A stretch of 64,000 nucleotides of DNA, from positions 27,917,012 through 27,981,011 of the forward strand of contig NC_092574.1 in the NCBI RefSeq assembly GCF_037975245.1. The letters are read 5' to 3'. The notes beneath the pieces were generated by a model, which worked only from the letters and a program-made list of their open reading frames with translations, was not told where the DNA came from and did not search any database. The position numbers and the translations under genes are program-made. Every line of letters begins with the position of its first letter. Within the stretch, counting starts at the first letter, position 1. Below, piece by piece: positions 47,627 to 61,400 of this stretch. Origin of the DNA: Apostichopus japonicus (lineage: Eukaryota; Echinodermata; Holothuroidea; Aspidochirotida; Stichopodidae).

Positions 47627-49478
47627 TAACCCTGAACAAGGACCCCAGCGCCGACGTCAACATTCGAGCAGCTTTTTTAATACCTTAGGTCAAATGGAAA
47701 TCAGGCAAAGTTATAATCGATGGATAGCCCTATCTGTGATCTTTAATTACCGGATGTCCCGTTTCCACCGGATGCCCGGTTTTGCTGTAGCGTGACGTCA
47801 CATCGACCCACTTTTCGACTCATCTGTACCCATATCTCAAGAACGGAACATTCGATCGTTCCAAAAATAGCACTAATGGATTCGGCATGTCCGATACTAT
47901 CGGGAACAATATTTTCATGTATTTCGCGCGATTTTTATTTTCTGACGTCATCCGGTGGTGGCGCTATTTTCTGCGAAAAATTCAAATTCACCCAATTTGC
48001 TCGAAATTTCAGATTTAGTTAAAACTAATAATTAGAGATTATATAAACGTCGTTTAATCTAATTCCGGTCTTTGATTATTTTTTTATACTTTTGTTAAAT
48101 ATTATCTTATTAATATTTTATTTTGGCCGCCATTTTGTCAAACATTGATGAAATTTTTTTAAATTCACAGAATCGATAGAACATGTCGCGACATATTTTT
48201 GCTGCTATTTAAAAGGTAATCAAATATCTAATTTTGTAATAATCGATGATAATGTGTTTTGTGACGTCACTTCCGGTCAGAATAAAAAAGGGTCAAAAGC
48301 GGAACTTATTTTGTACAGACTAAAGTGATAAGTCTTCGGTGTGAGTTACAGGTCGATAGCTGATTCCTCCCGTCTCGGAAACGGACCCCTAGGTAAAACT
48401 TTAAAGCGCCCTCATTCAGAAAGTAAACGACTTGAAACAAGTTTAAGATAATCACGTGATAGTACGCATCGAGTTACATCACGACACCAATTTGTGTCCC
48501 GAAAAACCATATCGTGTACACACAGGAGTCGAATATGCTAACCCCAAGCTAACCCTAGCCAAAGCTAGGGGTTGGGGTTAACTTTGAGTGGCAGCCATCT
48601 TGGATTGGTATGACCTTAGGTCAAAAAAAAACTTTTTGACCATTTTCGGTGGTCCGACTTATGATATCCAATAAAAACTAATAAAAAATGATGAACTAAA
48701 TTTTTGACCTCTGATTGACCTTTGACCCGATGACCTCATGGCCGAAATTTTGCAGGTGACCATTCCTTATGACCTCACAGGTCATCGTTGCAAGTTTCGT
48801 GGAAATCGGTCACTCTCACGATTTTTGACCTTTTTTTGAAGGAACGACATTTTTGACCTTTGACCCCCTATAACACATTAACCGGAAGTGACATATACTT
48901 GCCCTTTGCATATGTCAGTGCCCTATTGAGCCTTAACATCCACAAGAAATTTGGAGGTCAAAGGTCAAAGTTTACGATTTTCGACCATAACCCTAGGGGT
49001 AGTCATTTTCAAAAATGAAACAATAAGGTAATATATTAAGTCAACTGCATTTTATGGCTGTAATAAAAAGTCATGTGACCCAAACTGACCGGAAGTGTGG
49101 GTGGGTGTACAGTGACAACAGTTCAACCCTTTGACCAAATATTGGACTTCCCGATGCCCAACTTTCCGAGATCGACCCCAAAAAATGGACACCCGGGACG
49201 TGAAAGTGCCCTCTTGGGACGTAGGCACCTATTACATAACATAATTTTTTGGTCACTTCCGGTCAACTTTTTTCAAAAATTTTTCGCTTCTGGTCACTCT
49301 ACTCGTGCAGACGCATGTTGTGAAAAAAAAAAAAAAATTTGGCACCCCCCCAAATATTTTTTTTTAACCCCCCCAGGGGGGTCCCGTGGGGGTGAGAATG
49401 ACGAAAAAAAAAAGTTACGTTCGGACCCATCACGTCCCAAGTGGGCATTTTGACGTCCCAAGAGGGCATTGGTCCTAA
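47627..49478. other. Subtelomeric spacer (module 2)
   Basis: Copy of 35211-37063 of the same length, lying directly proximal to the terminal telomere. The CRE/ETS sites (47793-47800, 47943-47950, 48262-48277), the DR1 pairs (48716, 48854, 48955), the telomere-like hairpin and the inverted 21-bp units are all kept. Confidence 0.85.
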
Positions 49479-52400
49479 TTAGGGTTAGGGTTAGGGTTAG
49501 GGTTAGGGTTAGGGTTAGGGTTAGGGTTAGGGTTAGGGTTAGGGTTAGGGTTAGGGTTAGGGTTAGGGTTAGGGTTAGGGTTAGGGTTAGGGTTAGGGTT
49601 AGGGTTAGGGTTAGGGTTAGGGTTAGGGTTAGGGTTAGGGTTAGGGTTAGGGTTAGGGTTAGGGTTAGGGTTAGGGTTAGGGTTAGGGTTAGGGTTAGGG
49701 TTAGGGTTAGGGTTAGGGTTAGGGTTAGGGTTAGGGTTAGGGTTAGGGTTAGGGTTAGGGTTAGGGTTAGGGTTAGGGTTAGGGTTAGGGTTAGGGTTAG
49801 GGTTAGGGTTAGGGTTAGGGTTAGGGTTAGGGTTAGGGTTAGGGTTAGGGTTAGGGTTAGGGTTAGGGTTAGGGTTAGGGTTAGGGTTAGGGTTAGGGTT
49901 AGGGTTAGGGTTAGGGTTAGGGTTAGGGTTAGGGTTAGGGTTAGGGTTAGGGTTAGGGTTAGGGTTAGGGTTAGGGTTAGGGTTAGGGTTAGGGTTAGGG
50001 TTAGGGTTAGGGTTAGGGTTAGGGTTAGGGTTAGGGTTAGGGTTAGGGTTAGGGTTAGGGTTAGGGTTAGGGTTAGGGTTAGGGTTAGGGTTAGGGTTAG
50101 GGTTAGGGTTAGGGTTAGGGTTAGGGTTAGGGTTAGGGTTAGGGTTAGGGTTAGGGTTAGGGTTAGGGTTAGGGTTAGGGTTAGGGTTAGGGTTAGGGTT
50201 AGGGTTAGGGTTAGGGTTAGGGTTAGGGTTAGGGTTAGGGTTAGGGTTAGGGTTAGGGTTAGGGTTAGGGTTAGGGTTAGGGTTAGGGTTAGGGTTAGGG
50301 TTAGGGTTAGGGTTAGGGTTAGGGTTAGGGTTAGGGTTAGGGTTAGGGTTAGGGTTAGGGTTAGGGTTAGGGTTAGGGTTAGGGTTAGGGTTAGGGTTAG
50401 GGTTAGGGTTAGGGTTAGGGTTAGGGTTAGGGTTAGGGTTAGGGTTAGGGTTAGGGTTAGGGTTAGGGTTAGGGTTAGGGTTAGGGTTAGGGTTAGGGTT
50501 AGGGTTAGGGTTAGGGTTAGGGTTAGGGTTAGGGTTAGGGTTAGGGTTAGGGTTAGGGTTAGGGTTAGGGTTAGGGTTAGGGTTAGGGTTAGGGTTAGGG
50601 TTAGGGTTAGGGTTAGGGTTAGGGTTAGGGTTAGGGTTAGGGTTAGGGTTAGGGTTAGGGTTAGGGTTAGGGTTAGGGTTAGGGTTAGGGTTAGGGTTAG
50701 GGTTAGGGTTAGGGTTAGGGTTAGGGTTAGGGTTAGGGTTAGGGTTAGGGTTAGGGTTAGGGTTAGGGTTAGGGTTAGGGTTAGGGTTAGGGTTAGGGTT
50801 AGGGTTAGGGTTAGGGTTAGGGTTAGGGTTAGGGTTAGGGTTAGGGTTAGGGTTAGGGTTAGGGTTAGGGTTAGGGTTAGGGTTAGGGTTAGGGTTAGGG
50901 TTAGGGTTAGGGTTAGGGTTAGGGTTAGGGTTAGGGTTAGGGTTAGGGTTAGGGTTAGGGTTAGGGTTAGGGTTAGGGTTAGGGTTAGGGTTAGGGTTAG
51001 GGTTAGGGTTAGGGTTAGGGTTAGGGTTAGGGTTAGGGTTAGGGTTAGGGTTAGGGTTAGGGTTAGGGTTAGGGTTAGGGTTAGGGTTAGGGTTAGGGTT
51101 AGGGTTAGGGTTAGGGTTAGGGTTAGGGTTAGGGTTAGGGTTAGGGTTAGGGTTAGGGTTAGGGTTAGGGTTAGGGTTAGGGTTAGGGTTAGGGTTAGGG
51201 TTAGGGTTAGGGTTAGGGTTAGGGTTAGGGTTAGGGTTAGGGTTAGGGTTAGGGTTAGGGTTAGGGTTAGGGTTAGGGTTAGGGTTAGGGTTAGGGTTAG
51301 GGTTAGGGTTAGGGTTAGGGTTAGGGTTAGGGTTAGGGTTAGGGTTAGGGTTAGGGTTAGGGTTAGGGTTAGGGTTAGGGTTAGGGTTAGGGTTAGGGTT
51401 AGGGTTAGGGTTAGGGTTAGGGTTAGGGTTAGGGTTAGGGTTAGGGTTAGGGTTAGGGTTAGGGTTAGGGTTAGGGTTAGGGTTAGGGTTAGGGTTAGGG
51501 TTAGGGTTAGGGTTAGGGTTAGGGTTAGGGTTAGGGTTAGGGTTAGGGTTAGGGTTAGGGTTAGGGTTAGGGTTAGGGTTAGGGTTAGGGTTAGGGTTAG
51601 GGTTAGGGTTAGGGTTAGGGTTAGGGTTAGGGTTAGGGTTAGGGTTAGGGTTAGGGTTAGGGTTAGGGTTAGGGTTAGGGTTAGGGTTAGGGTTAGGGTT
51701 AGGGTTAGGGTTAGGGTTAGGGTTAGGGTTAGGGTTAGGGTTAGGGTTAGGGTTAGGGTTAGGGTTAGGGTTAGGGTTAGGGTTAGGGTTAGGGTTAGGG
51801 TTAGGGTTAGGGTTAGGGTTAGGGTTAGGGTTAGGGTTAGGGTTAGGGTTAGGGTTAGGGTTAGGGTTAGGGTTAGGGTTAGGGTTAGGGTTAGGGTTAG
51901 GGTTAGGGTTAGGGTTAGGGTTAGGGTTAGGGTTAGGGTTAGGGTTAGGGTTAGGGTTAGGGTTAGGGTTAGGGTTAGGGTTAGGGTTAGGGTTAGGGTT
52001 AGGGTTAGGGTTAGGGTTAGGGTTAGGGTTAGGGTTAGGGTTAGGGTTAGGGTTAGGGTTAGGGTTAGGGTTAGGGTTAGGGTTAGGGTTAGGGTTAGGG
52101 TTAGGGTTAGGGTTAGGGTTAGGGTTAGGGTTAGGGTTAGGGTTAGGGTTAGGGTTAGGGTTAGGGTTAGGGTTAGGGTTAGGGTTAGGGTTAGGGTTAG
52201 GGTTAGGGTTAGGGTTAGGGTTAGGGTTAGGGTTAGGGTTAGGGTTAGGGTTAGGGTTAGGGTTAGGGTTAGGGTTAGGGTTAGGGTTAGGGTTAGGGTT
52301 AGGGTTAGGGTTAGGGTTAGGGTTAGGGTTAGGGTTAGGGTTAGGGTTAGGGTTAGGGTTAGGGTTAGGGTTAGGGTTAGGGTTAGGGTTAGGGTTAGGG

Positions 52401-55400
52401 TTAGGGTTAGGGTTAGGGTTAGGGTTAGGGTTAGGGTTAGGGTTAGGGTTAGGGTTAGGGTTAGGGTTAGGGTTAGGGTTAGGGTTAGGGTTAGGGTTAG
52501 GGTTAGGGTTAGGGTTAGGGTTAGGGTTAGGGTTAGGGTTAGGGTTAGGGTTAGGGTTAGGGTTAGGGTTAGGGTTAGGGTTAGGGTTAGGGTTAGGGTT
52601 AGGGTTAGGGTTAGGGTTAGGGTTAGGGTTAGGGTTAGGGTTAGGGTTAGGGTTAGGGTTAGGGTTAGGGTTAGGGTTAGGGTTAGGGTTAGGGTTAGGG
52701 TTAGGGTTAGGGTTAGGGTTAGGGTTAGGGTTAGGGTTAGGGTTAGGGTTAGGGTTAGGGTTAGGGTTAGGGTTAGGGTTAGGGTTAGGGTTAGGGTTAG
52801 GGTTAGGGTTAGGGTTAGGGTTAGGGTTAGGGTTAGGGTTAGGGTTAGGGTTAGGGTTAGGGTTAGGGTTAGGGTTAGGGTTAGGGTTAGGGTTAGGGTT
52901 AGGGTTAGGGTTAGGGTTAGGGTTAGGGTTAGGGTTAGGGTTAGGGTTAGGGTTAGGGTTAGGGTTAGGGTTAGGGTTAGGGTTAGGGTTAGGGTTAGGG
53001 TTAGGGTTAGGGTTAGGGTTAGGGTTAGGGTTAGGGTTAGGGTTAGGGTTAGGGTTAGGGTTAGGGTTAGGGTTAGGGTTAGGGTTAGGGTTAGGGTTAG
53101 GGTTAGGGTTAGGGTTAGGGTTAGGGTTAGGGTTAGGGTTAGGGTTAGGGTTAGGGTTAGGGTTAGGGTTAGGGTTAGGGTTAGGGTTAGGGTTAGGGTT
53201 AGGGTTAGGGTTAGGGTTAGGGTTAGGGTTAGGGTTAGGGTTAGGGTTAGGGTTAGGGTTAGGGTTAGGGTTAGGGTTAGGGTTAGGGTTAGGGTTAGGG
53301 TTAGGGTTAGGGTTAGGGTTAGGGTTAGGGTTAGGGTTAGGGTTAGGGTTAGGGTTAGGGTTAGGGTTAGGGTTAGGGTTAGGGTTAGGGTTAGGGTTAG
53401 GGTTAGGGTTAGGGTTAGGGTTAGGGTTAGGGTTAGGGTTAGGGTTAGGGTTAGGGTTAGGGTTAGGGTTAGGGTTAGGGTTAGGGTTAGGGTTAGGGTT
53501 AGGGTTAGGGTTAGGGTTAGGGTTAGGGTTAGGGTTAGGGTTAGGGTTAGGGTTAGGGTTAGGGTTAGGGTTAGGGTTAGGGTTAGGGTTAGGGTTAGGG
53601 TTAGGGTTAGGGTTAGGGTTAGGGTTAGGGTTAGGGTTAGGGTTAGGGTTAGGGTTAGGGTTAGGGTTAGGGTTAGGGTTAGGGTTAGGGTTAGGGTTAG
53701 GGTTAGGGTTAGGGTTAGGGTTAGGGTTAGGGTTAGGGTTAGGGTTAGGGTTAGGGTTAGGGTTAGGGTTAGGGTTAGGGTTAGGGTTAGGGTTAGGGTT
53801 AGGGTTAGGGTTAGGGTTAGGGTTAGGGTTAGGGTTAGGGTTAGGGTTAGGGTTAGGGTTAGGGTTAGGGTTAGGGTTAGGGTTAGGGTTAGGGTTAGGG
53901 TTAGGGTTAGGGTTAGGGTTAGGGTTAGGGTTAGGGTTAGGGTTAGGGTTAGGGTTAGGGTTAGGGTTAGGGTTAGGGTTAGGGTTAGGGTTAGGGTTAG
54001 GGTTAGGGTTAGGGTTAGGGTTAGGGTTAGGGTTAGGGTTAGGGTTAGGGTTAGGGTTAGGGTTAGGGTTAGGGTTAGGGTTAGGGTTAGGGTTAGGGTT
54101 AGGGTTAGGGTTAGGGTTAGGGTTAGGGTTAGGGTTAGGGTTAGGGTTAGGGTTAGGGTTAGGGTTAGGGTTAGGGTTAGGGTTAGGGTTAGGGTTAGGG
54201 TTAGGGTTAGGGTTAGGGTTAGGGTTAGGGTTAGGGTTAGGGTTAGGGTTAGGGTTAGGGTTAGGGTTAGGGTTAGGGTTAGGGTTAGGGTTAGGGTTAG
54301 GGTTAGGGTTAGGGTTAGGGTTAGGGTTAGGGTTAGGGTTAGGGTTAGGGTTAGGGTTAGGGTTAGGGTTAGGGTTAGGGTTAGGGTTAGGGTTAGGGTT
54401 AGGGTTAGGGTTAGGGTTAGGGTTAGGGTTAGGGTTAGGGTTAGGGTTAGGGTTAGGGTTAGGGTTAGGGTTAGGGTTAGGGTTAGGGTTAGGGTTAGGG
54501 TTAGGGTTAGGGTTAGGGTTAGGGTTAGGGTTAGGGTTAGGGTTAGGGTTAGGGTTAGGGTTAGGGTTAGGGTTAGGGTTAGGGTTAGGGTTAGGGTTAG
54601 GGTTAGGGTTAGGGTTAGGGTTAGGGTTAGGGTTAGGGTTAGGGTTAGGGTTAGGGTTAGGGTTAGGGTTAGGGTTAGGGTTAGGGTTAGGGTTAGGGTT
54701 AGGGTTAGGGTTAGGGTTAGGGTTAGGGTTAGGGTTAGGGTTAGGGTTAGGGTTAGGGTTAGGGTTAGGGTTAGGGTTAGGGTTAGGGTTAGGGTTAGGG
54801 TTAGGGTTAGGGTTAGGGTTAGGGTTAGGGTTAGGGTTAGGGTTAGGGTTAGGGTTAGGGTTAGGGTTAGGGTTAGGGTTAGGGTTAGGGTTAGGGTTAG
54901 GGTTAGGGTTAGGGTTAGGGTTAGGGTTAGGGTTAGGGTTAGGGTTAGGGTTAGGGTTAGGGTTAGGGTTAGGGTTAGGGTTAGGGTTAGGGTTAGGGTT
55001 AGGGTTAGGGTTAGGGTTAGGGTTAGGGTTAGGGTTAGGGTTAGGGTTAGGGTTAGGGTTAGGGTTAGGGTTAGGGTTAGGGTTAGGGTTAGGGTTAGGG
55101 TTAGGGTTAGGGTTAGGGTTAGGGTTAGGGTTAGGGTTAGGGTTAGGGTTAGGGTTAGGGTTAGGGTTAGGGTTAGGGTTAGGGTTAGGGTTAGGGTTAG
55201 GGTTAGGGTTAGGGTTAGGGTTAGGGTTAGGGTTAGGGTTAGGGTTAGGGTTAGGGTTAGGGTTAGGGTTAGGGTTAGGGTTAGGGTTAGGGTTAGGGTT
55301 AGGGTTAGGGTTAGGGTTAGGGTTAGGGTTAGGGTTAGGGTTAGGGTTAGGGTTAGGGTTAGGGTTAGGGTTAGGGTTAGGGTTAGGGTTAGGGTTAGGG

Positions 55401-58400
55401 TTAGGGTTAGGGTTAGGGTTAGGGTTAGGGTTAGGGTTAGGGTTAGGGTTAGGGTTAGGGTTAGGGTTAGGGTTAGGGTTAGGGTTAGGGTTAGGGTTAG
55501 GGTTAGGGTTAGGGTTAGGGTTAGGGTTAGGGTTAGGGTTAGGGTTAGGGTTAGGGTTAGGGTTAGGGTTAGGGTTAGGGTTAGGGTTAGGGTTAGGGTT
55601 AGGGTTAGGGTTAGGGTTAGGGTTAGGGTTAGGGTTAGGGTTAGGGTTAGGGTTAGGGTTAGGGTTAGGGTTAGGGTTAGGGTTAGGGTTAGGGTTAGGG
55701 TTAGGGTTAGGGTTAGGGTTAGGGTTAGGGTTAGGGTTAGGGTTAGGGTTAGGGTTAGGGTTAGGGTTAGGGTTAGGGTTAGGGTTAGGGTTAGGGTTAG
55801 GGTTAGGGTTAGGGTTAGGGTTAGGGTTAGGGTTAGGGTTAGGGTTAGGGTTAGGGTTAGGGTTAGGGTTAGGGTTAGGGTTAGGGTTAGGGTTAGGGTT
55901 AGGGTTAGGGTTAGGGTTAGGGTTAGGGTTAGGGTTAGGGTTAGGGTTAGGGTTAGGGTTAGGGTTAGGGTTAGGGTTAGGGTTAGGGTTAGGGTTAGGG
56001 TTAGGGTTAGGGTTAGGGTTAGGGTTAGGGTTAGGGTTAGGGTTAGGGTTAGGGTTAGGGTTAGGGTTAGGGTTAGGGTTAGGGTTAGGGTTAGGGTTAG
56101 GGTTAGGGTTAGGGTTAGGGTTAGGGTTAGGGTTAGGGTTAGGGTTAGGGTTAGGGTTAGGGTTAGGGTTAGGGTTAGGGTTAGGGTTAGGGTTAGGGTT
56201 AGGGTTAGGGTTAGGGTTAGGGTTAGGGTTAGGGTTAGGGTTAGGGTTAGGGTTAGGGTTAGGGTTAGGGTTAGGGTTAGGGTTAGGGTTAGGGTTAGGG
56301 TTAGGGTTAGGGTTAGGGTTAGGGTTAGGGTTAGGGTTAGGGTTAGGGTTAGGGTTAGGGTTAGGGTTAGGGTTAGGGTTAGGGTTAGGGTTAGGGTTAG
56401 GGTTAGGGTTAGGGTTAGGGTTAGGGTTAGGGTTAGGGTTAGGGTTAGGGTTAGGGTTAGGGTTAGGGTTAGGGTTAGGGTTAGGGTTAGGGTTAGGGTT
56501 AGGGTTAGGGTTAGGGTTAGGGTTAGGGTTAGGGTTAGGGTTAGGGTTAGGGTTAGGGTTAGGGTTAGGGTTAGGGTTAGGGTTAGGGTTAGGGTTAGGG
56601 TTAGGGTTAGGGTTAGGGTTAGGGTTAGGGTTAGGGTTAGGGTTAGGGTTAGGGTTAGGGTTAGGGTTAGGGTTAGGGTTAGGGTTAGGGTTAGGGTTAG
56701 GGTTAGGGTTAGGGTTAGGGTTAGGGTTAGGGTTAGGGTTAGGGTTAGGGTTAGGGTTAGGGTTAGGGTTAGGGTTAGGGTTAGGGTTAGGGTTAGGGTT
56801 AGGGTTAGGGTTAGGGTTAGGGTTAGGGTTAGGGTTAGGGTTAGGGTTAGGGTTAGGGTTAGGGTTAGGGTTAGGGTTAGGGTTAGGGTTAGGGTTAGGG
56901 TTAGGGTTAGGGTTAGGGTTAGGGTTAGGGTTAGGGTTAGGGTTAGGGTTAGGGTTAGGGTTAGGGTTAGGGTTAGGGTTAGGGTTAGGGTTAGGGTTAG
57001 GGTTAGGGTTAGGGTTAGGGTTAGGGTTAGGGTTAGGGTTAGGGTTAGGGTTAGGGTTAGGGTTAGGGTTAGGGTTAGGGTTAGGGTTAGGGTTAGGGTT
57101 AGGGTTAGGGTTAGGGTTAGGGTTAGGGTTAGGGTTAGGGTTAGGGTTAGGGTTAGGGTTAGGGTTAGGGTTAGGGTTAGGGTTAGGGTTAGGGTTAGGG
57201 TTAGGGTTAGGGTTAGGGTTAGGGTTAGGGTTAGGGTTAGGGTTAGGGTTAGGGTTAGGGTTAGGGTTAGGGTTAGGGTTAGGGTTAGGGTTAGGGTTAG
57301 GGTTAGGGTTAGGGTTAGGGTTAGGGTTAGGGTTAGGGTTAGGGTTAGGGTTAGGGTTAGGGTTAGGGTTAGGGTTAGGGTTAGGGTTAGGGTTAGGGTT
57401 AGGGTTAGGGTTAGGGTTAGGGTTAGGGTTAGGGTTAGGGTTAGGGTTAGGGTTAGGGTTAGGGTTAGGGTTAGGGTTAGGGTTAGGGTTAGGGTTAGGG
57501 TTAGGGTTAGGGTTAGGGTTAGGGTTAGGGTTAGGGTTAGGGTTAGGGTTAGGGTTAGGGTTAGGGTTAGGGTTAGGGTTAGGGTTAGGGTTAGGGTTAG
57601 GGTTAGGGTTAGGGTTAGGGTTAGGGTTAGGGTTAGGGTTAGGGTTAGGGTTAGGGTTAGGGTTAGGGTTAGGGTTAGGGTTAGGGTTAGGGTTAGGGTT
57701 AGGGTTAGGGTTAGGGTTAGGGTTAGGGTTAGGGTTAGGGTTAGGGTTAGGGTTAGGGTTAGGGTTAGGGTTAGGGTTAGGGTTAGGGTTAGGGTTAGGG
57801 TTAGGGTTAGGGTTAGGGTTAGGGTTAGGGTTAGGGTTAGGGTTAGGGTTAGGGTTAGGGTTAGGGTTAGGGTTAGGGTTAGGGTTAGGGTTAGGGTTAG
57901 GGTTAGGGTTAGGGTTAGGGTTAGGGTTAGGGTTAGGGTTAGGGTTAGGGTTAGGGTTAGGGTTAGGGTTAGGGTTAGGGTTAGGGTTAGGGTTAGGGTT
58001 AGGGTTAGGGTTAGGGTTAGGGTTAGGGTTAGGGTTAGGGTTAGGGTTAGGGTTAGGGTTAGGGTTAGGGTTAGGGTTAGGGTTAGGGTTAGGGTTAGGG
58101 TTAGGGTTAGGGTTAGGGTTAGGGTTAGGGTTAGGGTTAGGGTTAGGGTTAGGGTTAGGGTTAGGGTTAGGGTTAGGGTTAGGGTTAGGGTTAGGGTTAG
58201 GGTTAGGGTTAGGGTTAGGGTTAGGGTTAGGGTTAGGGTTAGGGTTAGGGTTAGGGTTAGGGTTAGGGTTAGGGTTAGGGTTAGGGTTAGGGTTAGGGTT
58301 AGGGTTAGGGTTAGGGTTAGGGTTAGGGTTAGGGTTAGGGTTAGGGTTAGGGTTAGGGTTAGGGTTAGGGTTAGGGTTAGGGTTAGGGTTAGGGTTAGGG

Positions 58401-61400
58401 TTAGGGTTAGGGTTAGGGTTAGGGTTAGGGTTAGGGTTAGGGTTAGGGTTAGGGTTAGGGTTAGGGTTAGGGTTAGGGTTAGGGTTAGGGTTAGGGTTAG
58501 GGTTAGGGTTAGGGTTAGGGTTAGGGTTAGGGTTAGGGTTAGGGTTAGGGTTAGGGTTAGGGTTAGGGTTAGGGTTAGGGTTAGGGTTAGGGTTAGGGTT
58601 AGGGTTAGGGTTAGGGTTAGGGTTAGGGTTAGGGTTAGGGTTAGGGTTAGGGTTAGGGTTAGGGTTAGGGTTAGGGTTAGGGTTAGGGTTAGGGTTAGGG
58701 TTAGGGTTAGGGTTAGGGTTAGGGTTAGGGTTAGGGTTAGGGTTAGGGTTAGGGTTAGGGTTAGGGTTAGGGTTAGGGTTAGGGTTAGGGTTAGGGTTAG
58801 GGTTAGGGTTAGGGTTAGGGTTAGGGTTAGGGTTAGGGTTAGGGTTAGGGTTAGGGTTAGGGTTAGGGTTAGGGTTAGGGTTAGGGTTAGGGTTAGGGTT
58901 AGGGTTAGGGTTAGGGTTAGGGTTAGGGTTAGGGTTAGGGTTAGGGTTAGGGTTAGGGTTAGGGTTAGGGTTAGGGTTAGGGTTAGGGTTAGGGTTAGGG
59001 TTAGGGTTAGGGTTAGGGTTAGGGTTAGGGTTAGGGTTAGGGTTAGGGTTAGGGTTAGGGTTAGGGTTAGGGTTAGGGTTAGGGTTAGGGTTAGGGTTAG
59101 GGTTAGGGTTAGGGTTAGGGTTAGGGTTAGGGTTAGGGTTAGGGTTAGGGTTAGGGTTAGGGTTAGGGTTAGGGTTAGGGTTAGGGTTAGGGTTAGGGTT
59201 AGGGTTAGGGTTAGGGTTAGGGTTAGGGTTAGGGTTAGGGTTAGGGTTAGGGTTAGGGTTAGGGTTAGGGTTAGGGTTAGGGTTAGGGTTAGGGTTAGGG
59301 TTAGGGTTAGGGTTAGGGTTAGGGTTAGGGTTAGGGTTAGGGTTAGGGTTAGGGTTAGGGTTAGGGTTAGGGTTAGGGTTAGGGTTAGGGTTAGGGTTAG
59401 GGTTAGGGTTAGGGTTAGGGTTAGGGTTAGGGTTAGGGTTAGGGTTAGGGTTAGGGTTAGGGTTAGGGTTAGGGTTAGGGTTAGGGTTAGGGTTAGGGTT
59501 AGGGTTAGGGTTAGGGTTAGGGTTAGGGTTAGGGTTAGGGTTAGGGTTAGGGTTAGGGTTAGGGTTAGGGTTAGGGTTAGGGTTAGGGTTAGGGTTAGGG
59601 TTAGGGTTAGGGTTAGGGTTAGGGTTAGGGTTAGGGTTAGGGTTAGGGTTAGGGTTAGGGTTAGGGTTAGGGTTAGGGTTAGGGTTAGGGTTAGGGTTAG
59701 GGTTAGGGTTAGGGTTAGGGTTAGGGTTAGGGTTAGGGTTAGGGTTAGGGTTAGGGTTAGGGTTAGGGTTAGGGTTAGGGTTAGGGTTAGGGTTAGGGTT
59801 AGGGTTAGGGTTAGGGTTAGGGTTAGGGTTAGGGTTAGGGTTAGGGTTAGGGTTAGGGTTAGGGTTAGGGTTAGGGTTAGGGTTAGGGTTAGGGTTAGGG
59901 TTAGGGTTAGGGTTAGGGTTAGGGTTAGGGTTAGGGTTAGGGTTAGGGTTAGGGTTAGGGTTAGGGTTAGGGTTAGGGTTAGGGTTAGGGTTAGGGTTAG
60001 GGTTAGGGTTAGGGTTAGGGTTAGGGTTAGGGTTAGGGTTAGGGTTAGGGTTAGGGTTAGGGTTAGGGTTAGGGTTAGGGTTAGGGTTAGGGTTAGGGTT
60101 AGGGTTAGGGTTAGGGTTAGGGTTAGGGTTAGGGTTAGGGTTAGGGTTAGGGTTAGGGTTAGGGTTAGGGTTAGGGTTAGGGTTAGGGTTAGGGTTAGGG
60201 TTAGGGTTAGGGTTAGGGTTAGGGTTAGGGTTAGGGTTAGGGTTAGGGTTAGGGTTAGGGTTAGGGTTAGGGTTAGGGTTAGGGTTAGGGTTAGGGTTAG
60301 GGTTAGGGTTAGGGTTAGGGTTAGGGTTAGGGTTAGGGTTAGGGTTAGGGTTAGGGTTAGGGTTAGGGTTAGGGTTAGGGTTAGGGTTAGGGTTAGGGTT
60401 AGGGTTAGGGTTAGGGTTAGGGTTAGGGTTAGGGTTAGGGTTAGGGTTAGGGTTAGGGTTAGGGTTAGGGTTAGGGTTAGGGTTAGGGTTAGGGTTAGGG
60501 TTAGGGTTAGGGTTAGGGTTAGGGTTAGGGTTAGGGTTAGGGTTAGGGTTAGGGTTAGGGTTAGGGTTAGGGTTAGGGTTAGGGTTAGGGTTAGGGTTAG
60601 GGTTAGGGTTAGGGTTAGGGTTAGGGTTAGGGTTAGGGTTAGGGTTAGGGTTAGGGTTAGGGTTAGGGTTAGGGTTAGGGTTAGGGTTAGGGTTAGGGTT
60701 AGGGTTAGGGTTAGGGTTAGGGTTAGGGTTAGGGTTAGGGTTAGGGTTAGGGTTAGGGTTAGGGTTAGGGTTAGGGTTAGGGTTAGGGTTAGGGTTAGGG
60801 TTAGGGTTAGGGTTAGGGTTAGGGTTAGGGTTAGGGTTAGGGTTAGGGTTAGGGTTAGGGTTAGGGTTAGGGTTAGGGTTAGGGTTAGGGTTAGGGTTAG
60901 GGTTAGGGTTAGGGTTAGGGTTAGGGTTAGGGTTAGGGTTAGGGTTAGGGTTAGGGTTAGGGTTAGGGTTAGGGTTAGGGTTAGGGTTAGGGTTAGGGTT
61001 AGGGTTAGGGTTAGGGTTAGGGTTAGGGTTAGGGTTAGGGTTAGGGTTAGGGTTAGGGTTAGGGTTAGGGTTAGGGTTAGGGTTAGGGTTAGGGTTAGGG
61101 TTAGGGTTAGGGTTAGGGTTAGGGTTAGGGTTAGGGTTAGGGTTAGGGTTAGGGTTAGGGTTAGGGTTAGGGTTAGGGTTAGGGTTAGGGTTAGGGTTAG
61201 GGTTAGGGTTAGGGTTAGGGTTAGGGTTAGGGTTAGGGTTAGGGTTAGGGTTAGGGTTAGGGTTAGGGTTAGGGTTAGGGTTAGGGTTAGGGTTAGGGTT
61301 AGGGTTAGGGTTAGGGTTAGGGTTAGGGTTAGGGTTAGGGTTAGGGTTAGGGTTAGGGTTAGGGTTAGGGTTAGGGTTAGGGTTAGGGTTAGGGTTAGGG

